This document shows, piece by piece, positions 48,401-60,310 of a stretch of DNA of 64,000 nt; position 1 is the first letter of the stretch, and each line of letters starts with the position of its first letter. A program made the position numbers and the translations under genes. The stretch comes from Thuidium tamariscinum. Its lineage: Eukaryota; Streptophyta; Bryopsida; Hypnales; Thuidiaceae. The notes under the pieces were generated by a model that saw only the letters and a program-made list of their open reading frames with translations, was not told the DNA's origin and searched no databases. The DNA is taken from the NCBI GenBank assembly GCA_947034885.2, contig OX344758.2, forward strand, positions 9,178,501 to 9,242,500, given 5' to 3'.

Positions 48401-50474
48401 ATATAATTGGAAATTAACTAATGAAATGGTTGCATGGCACTTTTAGTAGAGGACACTTTCAATGGAAGTTTGCTTGTCAAAAATGGATACAAAGATGGTT
48501 TTGGACATTTTCATCTTAGATAGAAAGAAATTGGCATCCATGAATAAGCATGGAACTTCAAAAGTATGGATGAAAATGCATTCATTCATTGAAAAAAAAT
48601 TCTTTATGCAACTACGTGACCTAACAAATTTGCTTTCTTCTATGGCTATATAGGGCTTTGATATTCATCAATTGCTAAATTGCAATATCAAAGTACACCA
48701 TTGAAATATGGTTTCCTTCTTCTTCTGGTTGTTGAAGAAATTTAACTCACCTTTTCTATTGTTTATTGACATTTGTAATGTTATTTAGTTCAATAGTTTT
48801 TATATTGAAAATGCTTGGAAAACTCTTTAAGACATTTTTCCTTAAGATCAATTGCATCTTTACTTTCTCATATGCTTATCATCCACTTAATTAGACATTT
48901 ACAGGTTACCTTTGTTGAACATGTTGAATTGAGTATTCATTTGTCATAGGTGAAATGGAAGATAAAACAACATTATTTATTAGAAGCTATCAATGCATTA
49001 TGATGGCTAATTTATTTATGAAATCAAGCTAATAATAAACTAAACAATTCAATATGTGTAGAAATTTTAATTTTTTTACACCATATAATAATGTCAATTG
49101 CAATGAAAATTAACTTGCAATGGCCAAGGATGAATTTATCCAAAAAGAAATGCAAATCCAAATTGTTACAAGAAAAGAATTTCAATATAATTTATGAATC
49201 TACATCACATTTATAAATATTGTTTAGTGGATTTTAAAGTAATCAAACATTTAATTAAATATAATAAGAAAAAATTACTTCAAGTTTACATCTTGGTGAT
49301 TCTCAATTTGACCCACCTTTGGGATGAATTTGTTTACTTTCACATGAATTTATAAAAATGTGAGCTCCAAGTTTTTCAAATGTCATTAAAAAAATTCAAA
49401 GATCTTACAAAACCAAGAATCTAGTTTAATTTAAAAATTTGCATTTAGCCACAAAAATTGAGTTTCAATGAATGATCATACTGAAGAAGGATAATTATCA
49501 AATTAGAAACTATTCTATTAGTATAATGAGTTTGTTCCAAGGGAGACGCACAATCAAGTAAGAAATTTCTATATTAATAGGTTTAAACTCAAAACAAGAA
49601 ACACAATTCCAATTGGCTCATGTTCATTCAATTAAACAAGAATTCAACTAATGATAGTAGTACAATCACCTCTAAATAGGCAAACTTGTACTGTACATTC
49701 AAACATACTAGACTCGCAACTTCTATCTTATAAATATAACAATTAAATTTCCATCACACTGATCATTACTAATTCCTAATTAGACTAAACAAATAAACAC
49801 ATAGACAATGTGACGAAAAGTGGCGTACCACCCAGGTCAATTGATTAGCCCCCCCTCCTCTCTCAAAAAGTTTACAAGCCATTGATTTAAAAAACAAACA
49901 AACTTACCTTTGTAATCACTGTTGATTTTTCAAAAATTCCCAAGCCATTGATCATATAAGATTTAATTTGAATCGTTCAAATACAGATATGGATATGGAT
50001 ACTCTACATATATTATATTGATTATATGGATATGGTCCAGATACGGTCTAGATATGAATATAGATACAAATATGAATACAGATACAGGATCACTTGTCCC
50101 ATAATGCTTGTCAATCATTTGGTTTCAAAAAATTACAAGAGGAGAGGGGGGGGGGGAGGGAAATGAAGATTTAAAAATTTAAAAGTAAATTTTTTTTTGG
50201 GATGCACAATGATTGTGCACCCAAAATACACGGCTCAACTAGCTAGGACTTACAGTGCATTCACATTGATTAATCAACTAAAAATAGCCAAACAAGCTAC
50301 CAATTGCTAATCCAACAAAAATAGTGCAAAAACACCCAACTAACATAAATTATAATCCCAAAATAGATAAACAACCACCAAATAGTACAACTATCCAAAT
50401 TTGAAAATTAACTATCTATCTACAAATCACTTATGGCAAAATTGCTAAGTGTCTTCCCCAAAGATAAAAACATT
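45491..50474. other. Spacer with minor local repeats, no supported gene
   Basis: A minus-strand frame of 91 codons at 45460-45735 is GC-richer but without a domain. About 46580-46680 is repeated at about 46780-46870 ('gaatgacaaaaagtacctattg' and variants). Around 49983-50095 there is a degenerate hexamer-like run (agatatgg/atacag types). From 46.4 kb on, the DNA is strongly AT-rich. Confidence 0.45.
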
Positions 50475-50690
50475 AGAGGAGATTTGGGGCCTCCGGAAGA
50501 CTTATTTCATGGTTTTTCCCAAAACTTTATCCAATGCTACAAATCATTCCTAGTTTGAATATTTAAAAAATAATAATTTCAAAATTTTCAAAAGGTATTA
50601 AGAAAACGAAAACAATTTTTAAATATGGTAGTTGCTTGACTACATCACATTGCTTATATGGCAGCATTTCTAACATTCCCACAATCCAAG
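50475..50690 (+). repeat. Dispersed repeat pair, copy 1
   Basis: The block from 'ttggggcctccggaagac' to 'gcagcatttctaacattccc' is matched, in the same order and orientation, at 54395-54685. Both have an internal A/T-rich, poorly aligned middle. Confidence 0.55.
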
Positions 50691-53042
50691 CACTCACAAT
50701 TTATTGGAGGCCTCAAATCTCCCCTATTTATTAAAAATAAGATTAAAAAATCCTTCAATAATGTACTTTCTTAATCCCTAAAAATACAGAGTACTCTCAA
50801 GAATTGACAATTTATGAAAATCATCATGATCTACTATTGTGAAGAATATTTTGGGATTGATACACAAATGAAGATTGTAGATTTTGAGTTTACATTACAT
50901 ATATACTATTAGATTCACCAATGCTATCACCAATATTTTTTTATAAATTTTAAAACAAAAGTTTCAAAGTTCCTTCTTAATTCAATTGCAAGCAAAATAT
51001 TATCATTTTAAAATAAAATTTGTTGGAATGAATTTGAAATGAGATTCTATCAACATAGTGATTTTTTGAAATTTTTGTATTCTTTGATCCTTGTGCACCT
51101 CAGAGCCTAAGATCTAAACTCTCCACATTGAAAAATTGCCTTGTTTGACTATTATGATCTCTTCCAACAATATATTGAAATCATTTGTCTATTTCCTTGT
51201 AGCTCCAATCTTCTTTTGACTACCAATGGGTATGGTCAATTTTTTTGAATCTCATTGTGGGTGAAAACTTGATTGGAATGAATTCAAAAAGGTCTTAATT
51301 TTGGTAAACATGTGCTAGGGTACTCAAGAATAAAATTTGTGACCCCATTTTTACAAAATCAATTGTGAACTACCTAGAGTCAATGCAATTTTGGCTTAAT
51401 CAATTATTCACTTCCTATGGTTCTACATTTGTAATTTAAGAAGAAAAGATCTACTCTAATAATACCAAATCTAACCACTAGAAAGGACAACAACTTGATA
51501 AAGTATCTCCGTAAATAAGGATGACTTCCATCCAAATAACAATGAAAAAAAACATGCATTTCAATTTGTTTGTCATTCAGAAATTGGATGATGAAGCATT
51601 GATTAAAAAGTTAACTCTCAATTTGATGTTACCTTGAAAAAACCTTCTTTCTTTGTACAAAAATCTTTTGTTTTGGTATCATTTAATCTTGGTGATTTGA
51701 AACTGGGCAATTCAGATTCAGTGGGCCTAATAACAATGGTAAGGTGGTGCTATTGGAAACAAAATTAGCAATGTCTAGACACTAAACCATGTAAAATCCT
51801 AATATCAAGAATAAATTAAGAAAGTCACATACATCTCTACATGGACAAGCAAAGAGTCATGAAGTAACTTTTCTAGATAAGGTAACCTAATTGTTGAGGC
51901 AACTTAATTCCACTATTTTATGTAGATTGAAAACGATTTACATTCATGGGCATGCATAGTACTTGAAAAACATGAATGAAAACACATTCATAATTCATCT
52001 CATTCTTTAATAACAATTTCACACAATCTCACATAAAGAGAAAGAAAGAACATAAGGAAGAAACACCTGATGCCATCCTTATATCTTGCAGTGGACCCTA
52101 GACTCATCCAGAACCGTCTTCAAATTGTAGTGAATATGTTCTCCAAATATTTGATTGTAATTTGTTGACGCAATTAAAGGCTACATACCAAAATTTGATT
52201 GGCTTACTAATGATTTTAACAACGTTTAGATTTTGGGGCATCTAAGGCAGAACCACCTGTAACTGATCAACACCCCATCTCCAACCTATAGACTTCATTT
52301 ATTTCCAGTCAAACTGGAACAAATTTCCAACTAGAGCTTGGAATGCGTGTTTTCTTCTTTATCAAGGTTGGGACTAATAAGTTCACAACACATGTCCCAA
52401 AGCTAATGAACAAGTAAGAAATAAGTTATGAATAGGAATGGAGTTCTCCTATGGTTGTAATTGAAAGAGTCTACATACTGGCAATATGTTTGCAATACTT
52501 TTGGCCTTTCAAAATTCATAGTAATTTCAGTTCATGTGATAAAATTACCAAACTTTTTGCAATCCCTGTCATTTTTATCTTCGCACCTCTGAAAATATTT
52601 GTTTTGCCTTATACTACACTAGATCATGTCTCCAATAGCTTAAATGATCGGTTACATGTGGTTCTACCTTATTGAACAGTTTCAATGGTCTAAGGAGCCA
52701 ACACTTTGAAAAATTATTGAAATTACATATGACATTAGAAAAATCTATTTTCTTTTAATATTCGTAAGTTTCACTTGCTAATACTAGAGAAATATTATTT
52801 TTAGAAAAAGATGCCTCCAACTATGCTGAATTCCTTACTTGGACAGTTTTGGGTGTTTCCACCATATATTCACATATTCCCTCCACTTTGTTGTTTCCCA
52901 TTTGATTGCATTTTTGCTCCCTCAAACCCTATGGCCCAACCAAACCACTCCAAACCAGTGATCACACCAGAAACTAAGTTAAGGTGAGCCAATTTCTCCA
53001 CATAAATTAGACCTTGAAAAACTTGCCATGGCCCATCAGTTA
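50691..53042. other. AT-rich spacer
   Basis: No gene was found. A piece around 52335-52420 resembles 23955-24010 ('aaggttgggactaataag' and 'acacatgtc'), so another low-copy repeat family may be present. Confidence 0.4.
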
Positions 53043-53320
53043 AGGTAGGTACACCCAAAATGGCACCTGACCTTAAAGAGCCTTGTACAACATGCATCCA
53101 TTTTCAAAATCAGTCATGTACCCAGACTGTAGATGGCGCTTTCAGAAACACACTTTGACTGTTAATAACTTTTGCATACAGTATCCAAATCCACTGTTCT
53201 TTGGTGCGTTGGAACATGCTTTCAGTCACTCACCAACAAGACTGTAAAAAAAATCTGAACAACATAATAACAGGAACTAGGCACAGTATGAAATACTGGC
53301 GCTTTTGGGTGTACCTACCT
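53043..53320 (+). mobile_element. AGGTAGGTACACCC MITE, copy 2
   Basis: Same termini as the copies at 23521 and 59471, with TA on both sides (53041-53042 and 53321-53322). It is 278 bp, in the opposite orientation to copy 1. Confidence 0.9.
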
Positions 53321-53322
53321 TA

Positions 53323-54394
53323 GTTGTACTTGAAGGACCCACAAAATGAAAAGCATAGTACAAAAGGGGAAGGCCTTTTAATTTGTCTGAGTGTGGCTGC
53401 ATGTTCAAAGGAGGTCGGCCCAATGGACGATTGCCCGAGGATGTGGATTTGGACAATTGGACACGTGTCAAAACCTCTGCAGCCAACTTAGTTATCAACC
53501 TTTGACAGCTTCCGAGGCACACATATATCTTTCAAATGCCCAAATGGGACATCAAATGAGCACCCTGCCTTCTGCATCAATCTTGCCTTCTGTTTAACTT
53601 AGTTCTTTCCAAGCAGGCCGACCAAACAATGGTATTTCAGGGTACAGTTTGTTTTGTGCACAGTTGTATCAACTCAACGAGGGCCTGACAAGTGGCAACA
53701 ATATCTTGAAGAATTGAAGGACGTGGAAGGGAGGTACCTCCCAAACTGTCACTTTTTGCTGCTGTGCCTAGTTACTTACTCATTAGGGCCAGCCAGCTTC
53801 CATATATGAATTCCATATATGACTAAATTGCCCCCTATTTTGTGTCGTATATTTTGGATTTTCCTTACGCCTCCCAGTGCATTGAGGGCCTCTGATTCCA
53901 TATATGAATTTAGAATTTGCAAAAAATAAAAAATTTCAGGGTTTGCTCTGGCGGGGCAATAAGGGGGTCAATTAACCTTGGCCCATGTGAACCGGGCCGA
54001 TAGAACTTGCTAGGGAGAGCTACAGTGAGAAGTGGGTGATGACACTTCTATGTGGACTCGGTGGGTGGGGGGATGTCGAGTAAGAAAAGCACACGTAATG
54101 ATTCCCTTGAAGTTCGATCAAGCTTCACCAATGGGCTTGTTCACCGATATTGGTGAAACTTCAAACCCTCCTTCTCCGCTCAACGAGTCAGGCAACACAT
54201 TCGGTGGGAGCTTCTTGTCTACTAGCTCTTTTGCTACCGGCCCAGCTCATATGGAAGCTGGACCTTATTAGATTGTTCATATTTATATATATATATATTT
54301 TATTTGCATAAGTGAAAGGAGGTTCTAACACACCAAAGAAATGCAACATTTGGATATCGTGTGCAAAAGTTATGAGGGGTCAAAAAAATTTCAT
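53323..54394. other. Mixed-composition spacer
   Basis: It is less AT-rich than its surroundings but has no recognisable frame. 'ttccatatatgaatt' occurs twice (about 53799 and 53900), the second copy 100 bp after the first. Confidence 0.4.
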
Positions 54395-54685
54395 GAAAGG
54401 ATTTTTGGGCCTCCGGGAGACTGTTTTAGGGCCATTCCTTGAAATTGTTCCCACTGTTGGAGACAAGTGCCTGTTGGTCTGAATTTTTGAATTTGAGTTT
54501 TTCTTTAATTCCAAAATTTTCAGAATGTATTGAAAAGCAAAAAATTTATTTAAAAAAAATTCAGATTCAAAAACATATATGTAATAATTAATTTAATTAA
54601 TTAATATTATTTGATGTGGCAATCTCTCAACCACATTAGCATGTTGATGTGGTAGCATTTTCAACATTCCTACAATGTTTTTTAG
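54395..54685 (+). repeat. Dispersed repeat pair, copy 2
   Basis: It matches 50475-50690. Shared landmarks are 'gggcctccgg(g/a)agact', 'ccaaaattttcagaa / tcaaaattttcaaaa' and 'ggtagcattttcaacattcc'. It is longer by a stretch of AT-rich bases in the middle. Confidence 0.55.
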
Positions 54686-56905
54686 CATTTGAGAAGTCGC
54701 AGTCTTCTAAAATGGCCAAAAATCCTCTTATGTTGGTAGATGTTTAAAAATTGTTTCTTCTACATATATACATATTGATTTTAGAGATGATTACAAAGTG
54801 ATGATGGCAATTTTAGCCTACAGTAGGTGCAAATTCTCCTTTGGAAAGAAAAGATGTTCATTGGTGAGTGTGTATCTAAAAGCATGTTCTAGTAAATTTA
54901 GATAATAAATGGATATTTGTTGCAAAAAGTGCTTCTTGAAGAGCATCCTAATAAACTTTGACCACTTTATAAATTTTTAATGTCACTCTTGGATTTTTTG
55001 ACTACTTGAGTGTAGTTGCAATTTACTTTCTCAAGACTACCTAGAATTACTTCAATCCAAATAGTATACAAATGGTGTCCCAAAATATTCAATAGTAGGT
55101 TCCCTTTTTCTTTGCAATCAAACTTGCTTCCTTTGTGTCAAAAAAAATAAAATTCAATAGTATTATATACAAGTCAACTATGACTCTTAGAAAACAACTA
55201 CAACTACAAAATATTGAAATTGTATAAAATTTAATTCAAATTTTTGTGAGTTTTTTCAAATTTGTAGATTTGTATAGCAAAAAGTAATATTTTTACCTAA
55301 TATTATTTGCAATGATATTTCTTCAAAGTGGCAGTATAAGTTTGACTTGGTTAACCTCCAAAGAACCAAATCCACTAGTAAAGAACTAGACAAATATCAT
55401 GTCTAAACTAAATTTAGCCTTCTAATTTGTATTCAAATATCAATCATATATTTTAATATGTAATATTGATTTTTGATCACTATAAGAGGATTCAATTTTT
55501 TTTTAAATTGTCATCATTGTAATTTTTGTAGCAATAAGTTAAAAATATATATTGCAAAAACAGTCCAATTAATTTGAATTTTTTTCAACAAGGACAAGTA
55601 ACAATGGGGATTGGTGTGAAAATTTATCAATTATATGTTTTGTATTTTATATCAAAAATACCCTTGCTGATGACTTTCAAATCAAATGCCACTATCAAGC
55701 TAAATTCATTGTGTACATATTGCTTATATTTTTTTTTTAAAGATTAAACATGAATGATTACTAATCTCTAACATGTGTCTAAAGTAAGAGGCTCAAAAAT
55801 CACTCATTTAAGGGCTAGTACACCTTTATCATGTATTTTTTTAGCTGATAATATTTTCTACTCATTTTTTAGTAAAAAGGAAATAAACAAGGAATCTAAG
55901 ATAAGTCATTTCATAATTTTTAGAGCATTTATGAATTACTTATGAATTTTCAAACATAATCTAGCAAAGGTCCCTATTTGCACTTTGTAGGCCTTGGAAA
56001 CCCACATATGCTCAATTTTAAAAAAAAATGGTTTGTTCCAAAACTAGCATTGGCAACATGTAAAAATTAATAGAGAAGGTTTCTAAATGCCACCCTTTCT
56101 AAAACTGAAATGAATGCTTGAATCAATCATTATTTCAAATTTTTTAACATTTGTAAGAAAGTAGTTGGACTACCAATTCTTATTTTAAATAAAATTAGTA
56201 GACACCTATCCACTTAGTTAGGAAAGAACACATTGTGGCTCTTAAACCATCCATTGAAGAAGTATAAACCAAATCTTATCATGCTCTAATGTAATCAAGT
56301 ATCCATTTCATAGCCTCCTACTAGATAGTTGAAAATGCTTGCACTATTTTTAAGCCCTCTCCTATATTGTCACTTACACTTTTACATGACTAGTCTACAA
56401 ACATTTCTTAAACCAAGGAGCCCATATCAAGCCTCATGACTTATTAGCAATTTTAAGTAAATAATATTGAAATCTAGAGGCCCAAATTTGTTTCCCAAAT
56501 TTTCTTGAGAGATTTGAGTAGAGATTTGCTTCTATATATTCATTAGAAGAAATTTGGGGCATTAGAAGCTCATGAGTTCCCTTAAGTTCTTTTAAATTTC
56601 TAAACTATTTTCGAACTATGGGAACTTGCCGCATTAGCACAGTACTATGGTTGAGACCATGCCATGCCAAATTATATTGATTAATTAAATACAAAATATT
56701 TTTAATTTCGAAGAAACAATGATTTTTTACATCATTTTTCAATTTTTTCAAATTTTTTTCAAATTTTTTTTCAAATTAAAAAAATTAGGTAGCAAGGGTT
56801 GGTTCACAATTCCTAGACAACATAGGGAACAAGAAGGAGAACAATCCCTAAATGGCCCTTTGTTGCCCTCAAATTTCATCTAATGTTTAATTATTTCTTG
56901 ACTAA
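54686..56905. other. AT-rich spacer
   Basis: Nothing coding or structured was recognised. Confidence 0.4.
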
Positions 56906-56915
56906 CATTTGCAAG

Positions 56916-58224
56916 CAGGGTTGCTATTTTGTGAGTCTGTGAGCATGAGCTTGTGAGCCTGTGAGCCTACACAATTTTTTGAAGATTCCATCTAAAACTT
57001 TTGGCCAAATTTGATAAACTTTGGTAAATTTTAGTGCCTATTACCGTGGAACTATTATTGTAGACCTATTACTGTGGTCCCTTGAATAAATTTGTTTTAC
57101 CATTTATTATACTTTGCTAGATTTTATGAAGAAAAGAAATTAGTGACTAATTATAATTTTTTTGAAATCAAATGAGGTTATTTCACAAATTTAGATTTTT
57201 GTGAACATTCTCCTTAGTCTTGCTTCTCAGTACCTTGGCACCGAGGAGGAGTCCCACAGCCTTGATTAAAAAAAATTCTTTTCCCCCCCGCAAATGTAGA
57301 ACTCCCCTCGGTGCCGAGGGGAGTCCCTCGGCCAATCAAAAAAAAAAAAAAAATTTTTTTTTTTTTTCTTGCAATAATAATTTTATCAAAGCCATGGGAC
57401 TCCTCTCGGTGCCGAGGGGTACTAAGAAGAAAGAACAAGGAGAGTGTTCACAAAAATCTAGCAAAGCTTGACAAGTATTGTTTCAAGATGATAAATAAAC
57501 AACCATTGGATTAAGAAAGAAGAAATGAATCCCTTCATTGGATGAACAAGAGGATAATGAATCAACTAATCAATAATCTTGTATAACAAAGTTCATTCTT
57601 TACAAAAGTAATCCCTATCAATCAAATATTTTTTTCTAAAATTTAAACAAGTCAATTGACTTAAAAATGAAGAGGGAATAATTGATGCCCTCCTATTGGC
57701 CTTGTGAAGACTTATAATGCTACAAGACATGATCAACCAAAATAAAATTTAGTGTAGCAAAGTTTTTATCAACAAATTTTCTTTCTAAAATCTAAACAAT
57801 TGTAATAATAATACATCTATAAAAATCATTAGTACCTTTCCCTAAGCCTCAAAAAGATCTACATTATTATAGGATAATGATCAACCAATACTTTATATTA
57901 ACTTAATTTCATCTTTATTCATCTTTCATGTCAATTGAGTTCTTCATTTTTGTAATGTATACTTTTAAGTAAGATTGAAAATTAGAATCTTTATCCAATT
58001 TGAATATAACCACGGTAATAGGTCCACATTAATAGGTCTACAAAAATAGGTACTAAAATTTATTAGAAATAAAAAATTTTGATTCAAATTTTAAGATGGA
58101 ATCAATTTTAATGAATGAAATTAAGTTTTATAAGGCTTCTTCAAATTTTTAAGCTCTGTGCTCACAAAATCCTTGCTCTACGCTCATAGGCTCACGCTCA
58201 CAAGCTCACAGAATAGCACCGCTG
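56916..58224. mobile_element. 1.3 kb long-TIR element, Mutator-like by structure
   Basis: The left end CAGGGTTGCTATTTTGTGAG and the right end, whose reverse complement starts CAGCGGTGCTATTCTGTGAG, begin inverted arms of about 170-220 bp. Both arms contain several GTGAGC-type subterminal repeats and, further in, matching 'cctattaccgtgg' and 'gtagacctatta' blocks. A 10-bp duplication with one mismatch flanks it: CATTTGCAAG (56906-56915) and CATTTGTAAG (58225-58234). Long arms plus a 9-11 bp duplication fit MULEs, while the CAGGG start recalls hAT. It has no transposase. Another foldback (57192-57460) is inserted inside. Confidence 0.75.
57192..57460. mobile_element. 269-bp foldback MITE nested in the long-TIR element
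   Basis: The ends TAGATTTTTGTGAACA and TGTTCACAAAAATCTA are inverted. The arms run ~65-70 bp and include 'ggcaccgaggaggagtccca' against 'gggactcctctcggtgcc'. The centre holds a second palindrome (CTCCCCTCGGTGCCGAGGGG at about 57303-57322) and a run of 16 A followed by 14 T (57338-57367). TA lies at both ends. Confidence 0.8.
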
Positions 58225-58234
58225 CATTTGTAAG

Positions 58235-58915
58235 GACCTTCATTGATTCGTTCATTGGTGAAGGATTATAAATCAAAATACAAGTTGTTCAATAATTTTT
58301 GAAAGCATTGTAAATTAGTTACAAATTTTCAAAGATGCAAGGTGTAGGGTGCTAAAAGTGTCATGTAGGGGATGCCAAAATGTGTTTTTTGGGGCATGAA
58401 GAAATGACACTAGTAGTATCAAAACATGTCACAAAGAAGAATTAAAACCACACAAAGTGTAATTAAAAAGAACCACTTGTACGGGTGCCACCTCCATAAT
58501 ATTATAAATAGAGCTACATAGTACTCAAAATGGCCCCAAACTCCACCTTGCTCTTGTCCTTGTGCACCATTTTGGATATCCTCCCTATCCATTTTCCTTT
58601 CCAAAATAGGGATCAATAATTCAGAGTGTTCCATTTCAAATGTAGTTATTACACACTTCCTTCTTTAGGTTTTTTCCCACTTATTTGTCATCAATTTGTC
58701 CAAAATTAATGGGCCTACTAGCAAACCCTTGGAACATAAATAGTAAAATCTTGGATGAAATCACCAAATTGTAGGTGAAAACATGATTATGGATATGTGC
58801 TATTTTCTATCCAATATGTACATGAATGTTTAAATTTAGAGCACCATTAATATCGCCACTTTGGCACTTCATCAAACACACCCTAGTTCCCTCCCTCTGA
58901 CCAAATAGCTTATTA
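58235..58915. other. AT-rich spacer
   Basis: No gene was seen; only a 71-codon low-complexity frame at 58419-58634. Confidence 0.4.
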
Positions 58916-59760
58916 CTCCCTTTGGCCCACTAAAAGCTTCCAAAACTCTTCCCCTTAAAAAGTTAACCATGTTTTTGGTGAAAGTGCCAAAAATACATAC
59001 ATTCAAGAATGAATAACCCATCCCTGAAATCTATGTGAAATTTGGAGCTTAACCACTATCGATTAGGCACCCAAAATACAAGTTAAAAGTATGAAATTTG
59101 ACATATTTTATAATTGTTGCCAGTTCTCTCATTTTAGATGATTTAAAGGGTGGTGGATACAATAGGATTCTAGTAACATGTTCCCCAATCTAAGTATCCA
59201 AAAATAAGAAAGTAGCCCACTTTATGATCAAATTTTAACAATGCCAAAGTAGTCACTCAACAAATTGTGAACACTACTATTTGAGGAAGCAATTAGTACA
59301 AGGTGCCTCATATTGCCATTTCAGGCCAAGCTTGCAAGGCCAATGACATGCTCTTAGATTGTTTTACTTGCCCCCACAAGGTCGTTCATCGCAACATTCA
59401 CTAAATGGTCAAATCACAAAAAGGAGCTTTCTAGTAGGACAAAAATTTTGCTTGATTTGAAAGCTTTATAAGGTAGGTACACCCAAAATGGCACCTGACC
59501 TTAAAGTGCCCTGTACAACGTGCATACATTTTCAAAATCAGTCATGTACCCATACTGTAGATGGCGCTTTCAGAAACACACTTTGACTGTTAATAACTTT
59601 TGCATATGGTATCCAAATCCACTGTTCTTTGGTGCGTTGGAACATGCTTTCACTCACCAACAAGACTGTAAACAAATCTGAACAACATAATAACAGGAAC
59701 TAGGCACAGTATGAAAATCTGGCGCTTTTCGGTGTACCTACCTTAGTGGGACAGAGGGAG
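58916..59760. mobile_element. Stowaway-like element carrying a nested MITE
   Basis: The left end CTCCCTTTGGCCCACTA and the right end TAGTGGGACAGAGGGAG are inverted with two mismatches and resemble the Stowaway terminus (CTCCCTCCGTCCC type). TA lies outside both ends (58914-58915 and 59761-59762). If the MITE at 59471-59743 and one TA are removed, the inverted repeat extends inward through 'aaagctt(c/t)caaa' with one extra base. The element without its passenger is ~570 bp and non-coding. Confidence 0.75.
59471..59743 (+). mobile_element. AGGTAGGTACACCC MITE, copy 3
   Basis: 273 bp with the family termini and TA duplications (59469-59470 and 59744-59745). It is the same orientation as copy 2 and inverse to copy 1. 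It sits within the right terminal repeat of the Stowaway-like element. Confidence 0.9.
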
Positions 59761-59791
59761 TAGTTGCTGCCTCTGAGGGCAATCCCCCTTG

Positions 59792-60274
59792 TCATCTCCA
59801 ATCAGGTGCCAGTTTTGGGCTCATTAGATGTCGGAAACTACCAGTGCCATGCTCTTCCTTGACTGGACAATCCGCCAGCTTCCTTGGATGACTGAAGAGG
59901 TCGGAGAGCAGCTTCGCTTGCTCCAAGAAAAACGTGGACGATGTGGTGGATGGAGGCCTACCTCCTCCCTCGTCACCACCAACACTCGTGCCGCTTGCAA
60001 CTTCAGAATCGCGACTACTACTGGCTTCAGTGCTGCTGCTGCTGCTGCATTGCCTGCTTGCTTTGCTGCTGCCTCCTCGCAGAGCTTCGGCAGGCACTGC
60101 TGCGGATGCTTTGGCCGCCACCGCCGGCGGAACATGCGCGTGGGAGTGGGTAGCTTCCCCACAGGGCCGCTTGGCGATCAGGGCTGGGGGGGCCTGGATG
60201 GGTCGGCCATTTCCTCGACTGTCCAAAGCAGAGAGCAAGCAGCCCTCGTACCTTCGGATCTGCCAATGCCGCAT
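59792..60274 (-). CDS. GC-rich open frame, possible gene fragment
   Basis: A 160-codon frame rich in Ser, Ala and Gly (GGSSKASRQCSSSSS, GTSVGGDEGGGRPPSTTSS) followed by a helical FFLEQAKLLSDLFSHPRKL. The block is much richer in G+C than its flanks. A CTG/CAG run lies at about 60032-60050. An equally long frame of different composition exists on the plus strand (59828-60310), so orientation is not certain. I prefer the minus strand because its sequence looks like a disordered segment ending in an amphipathic helix. It may be an exon or a gene fragment caught between transposons. No family was recognised. Confidence 0.3.
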   Translation of the reverse strand: MRHWQIRRYEGCLLSALDSRGNGRPIQAPPALIAKRPCGEATHSHAHVPPAVAAKASAAVPAEALRGGSSKASRQCSSSSSTEASSSRDSEVASGTSVGGDEGGGRPPSTTSSTFFLEQAKLLSDLFSHPRKLADCPVKEEHGTGSFRHLMSPKLAPDWR

Positions 60275-60310
60275 ACCGCAGAGTTAGTTACTGATGATTT
60301 GAGTTACTGA

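Noticed and set aside
49983-50095. Run of gatatgg/atacag-like units as a satellite
   Set aside because: Too degenerate and short to define a unit; kept only as a note in the spacer entry.
58891-58905. TCCCTCCCTCTGACC as an alternative left end of the Stowaway-like element
   Set aside because: The sequence at 58916 pairs much better and longer with the right end and has TA outside.
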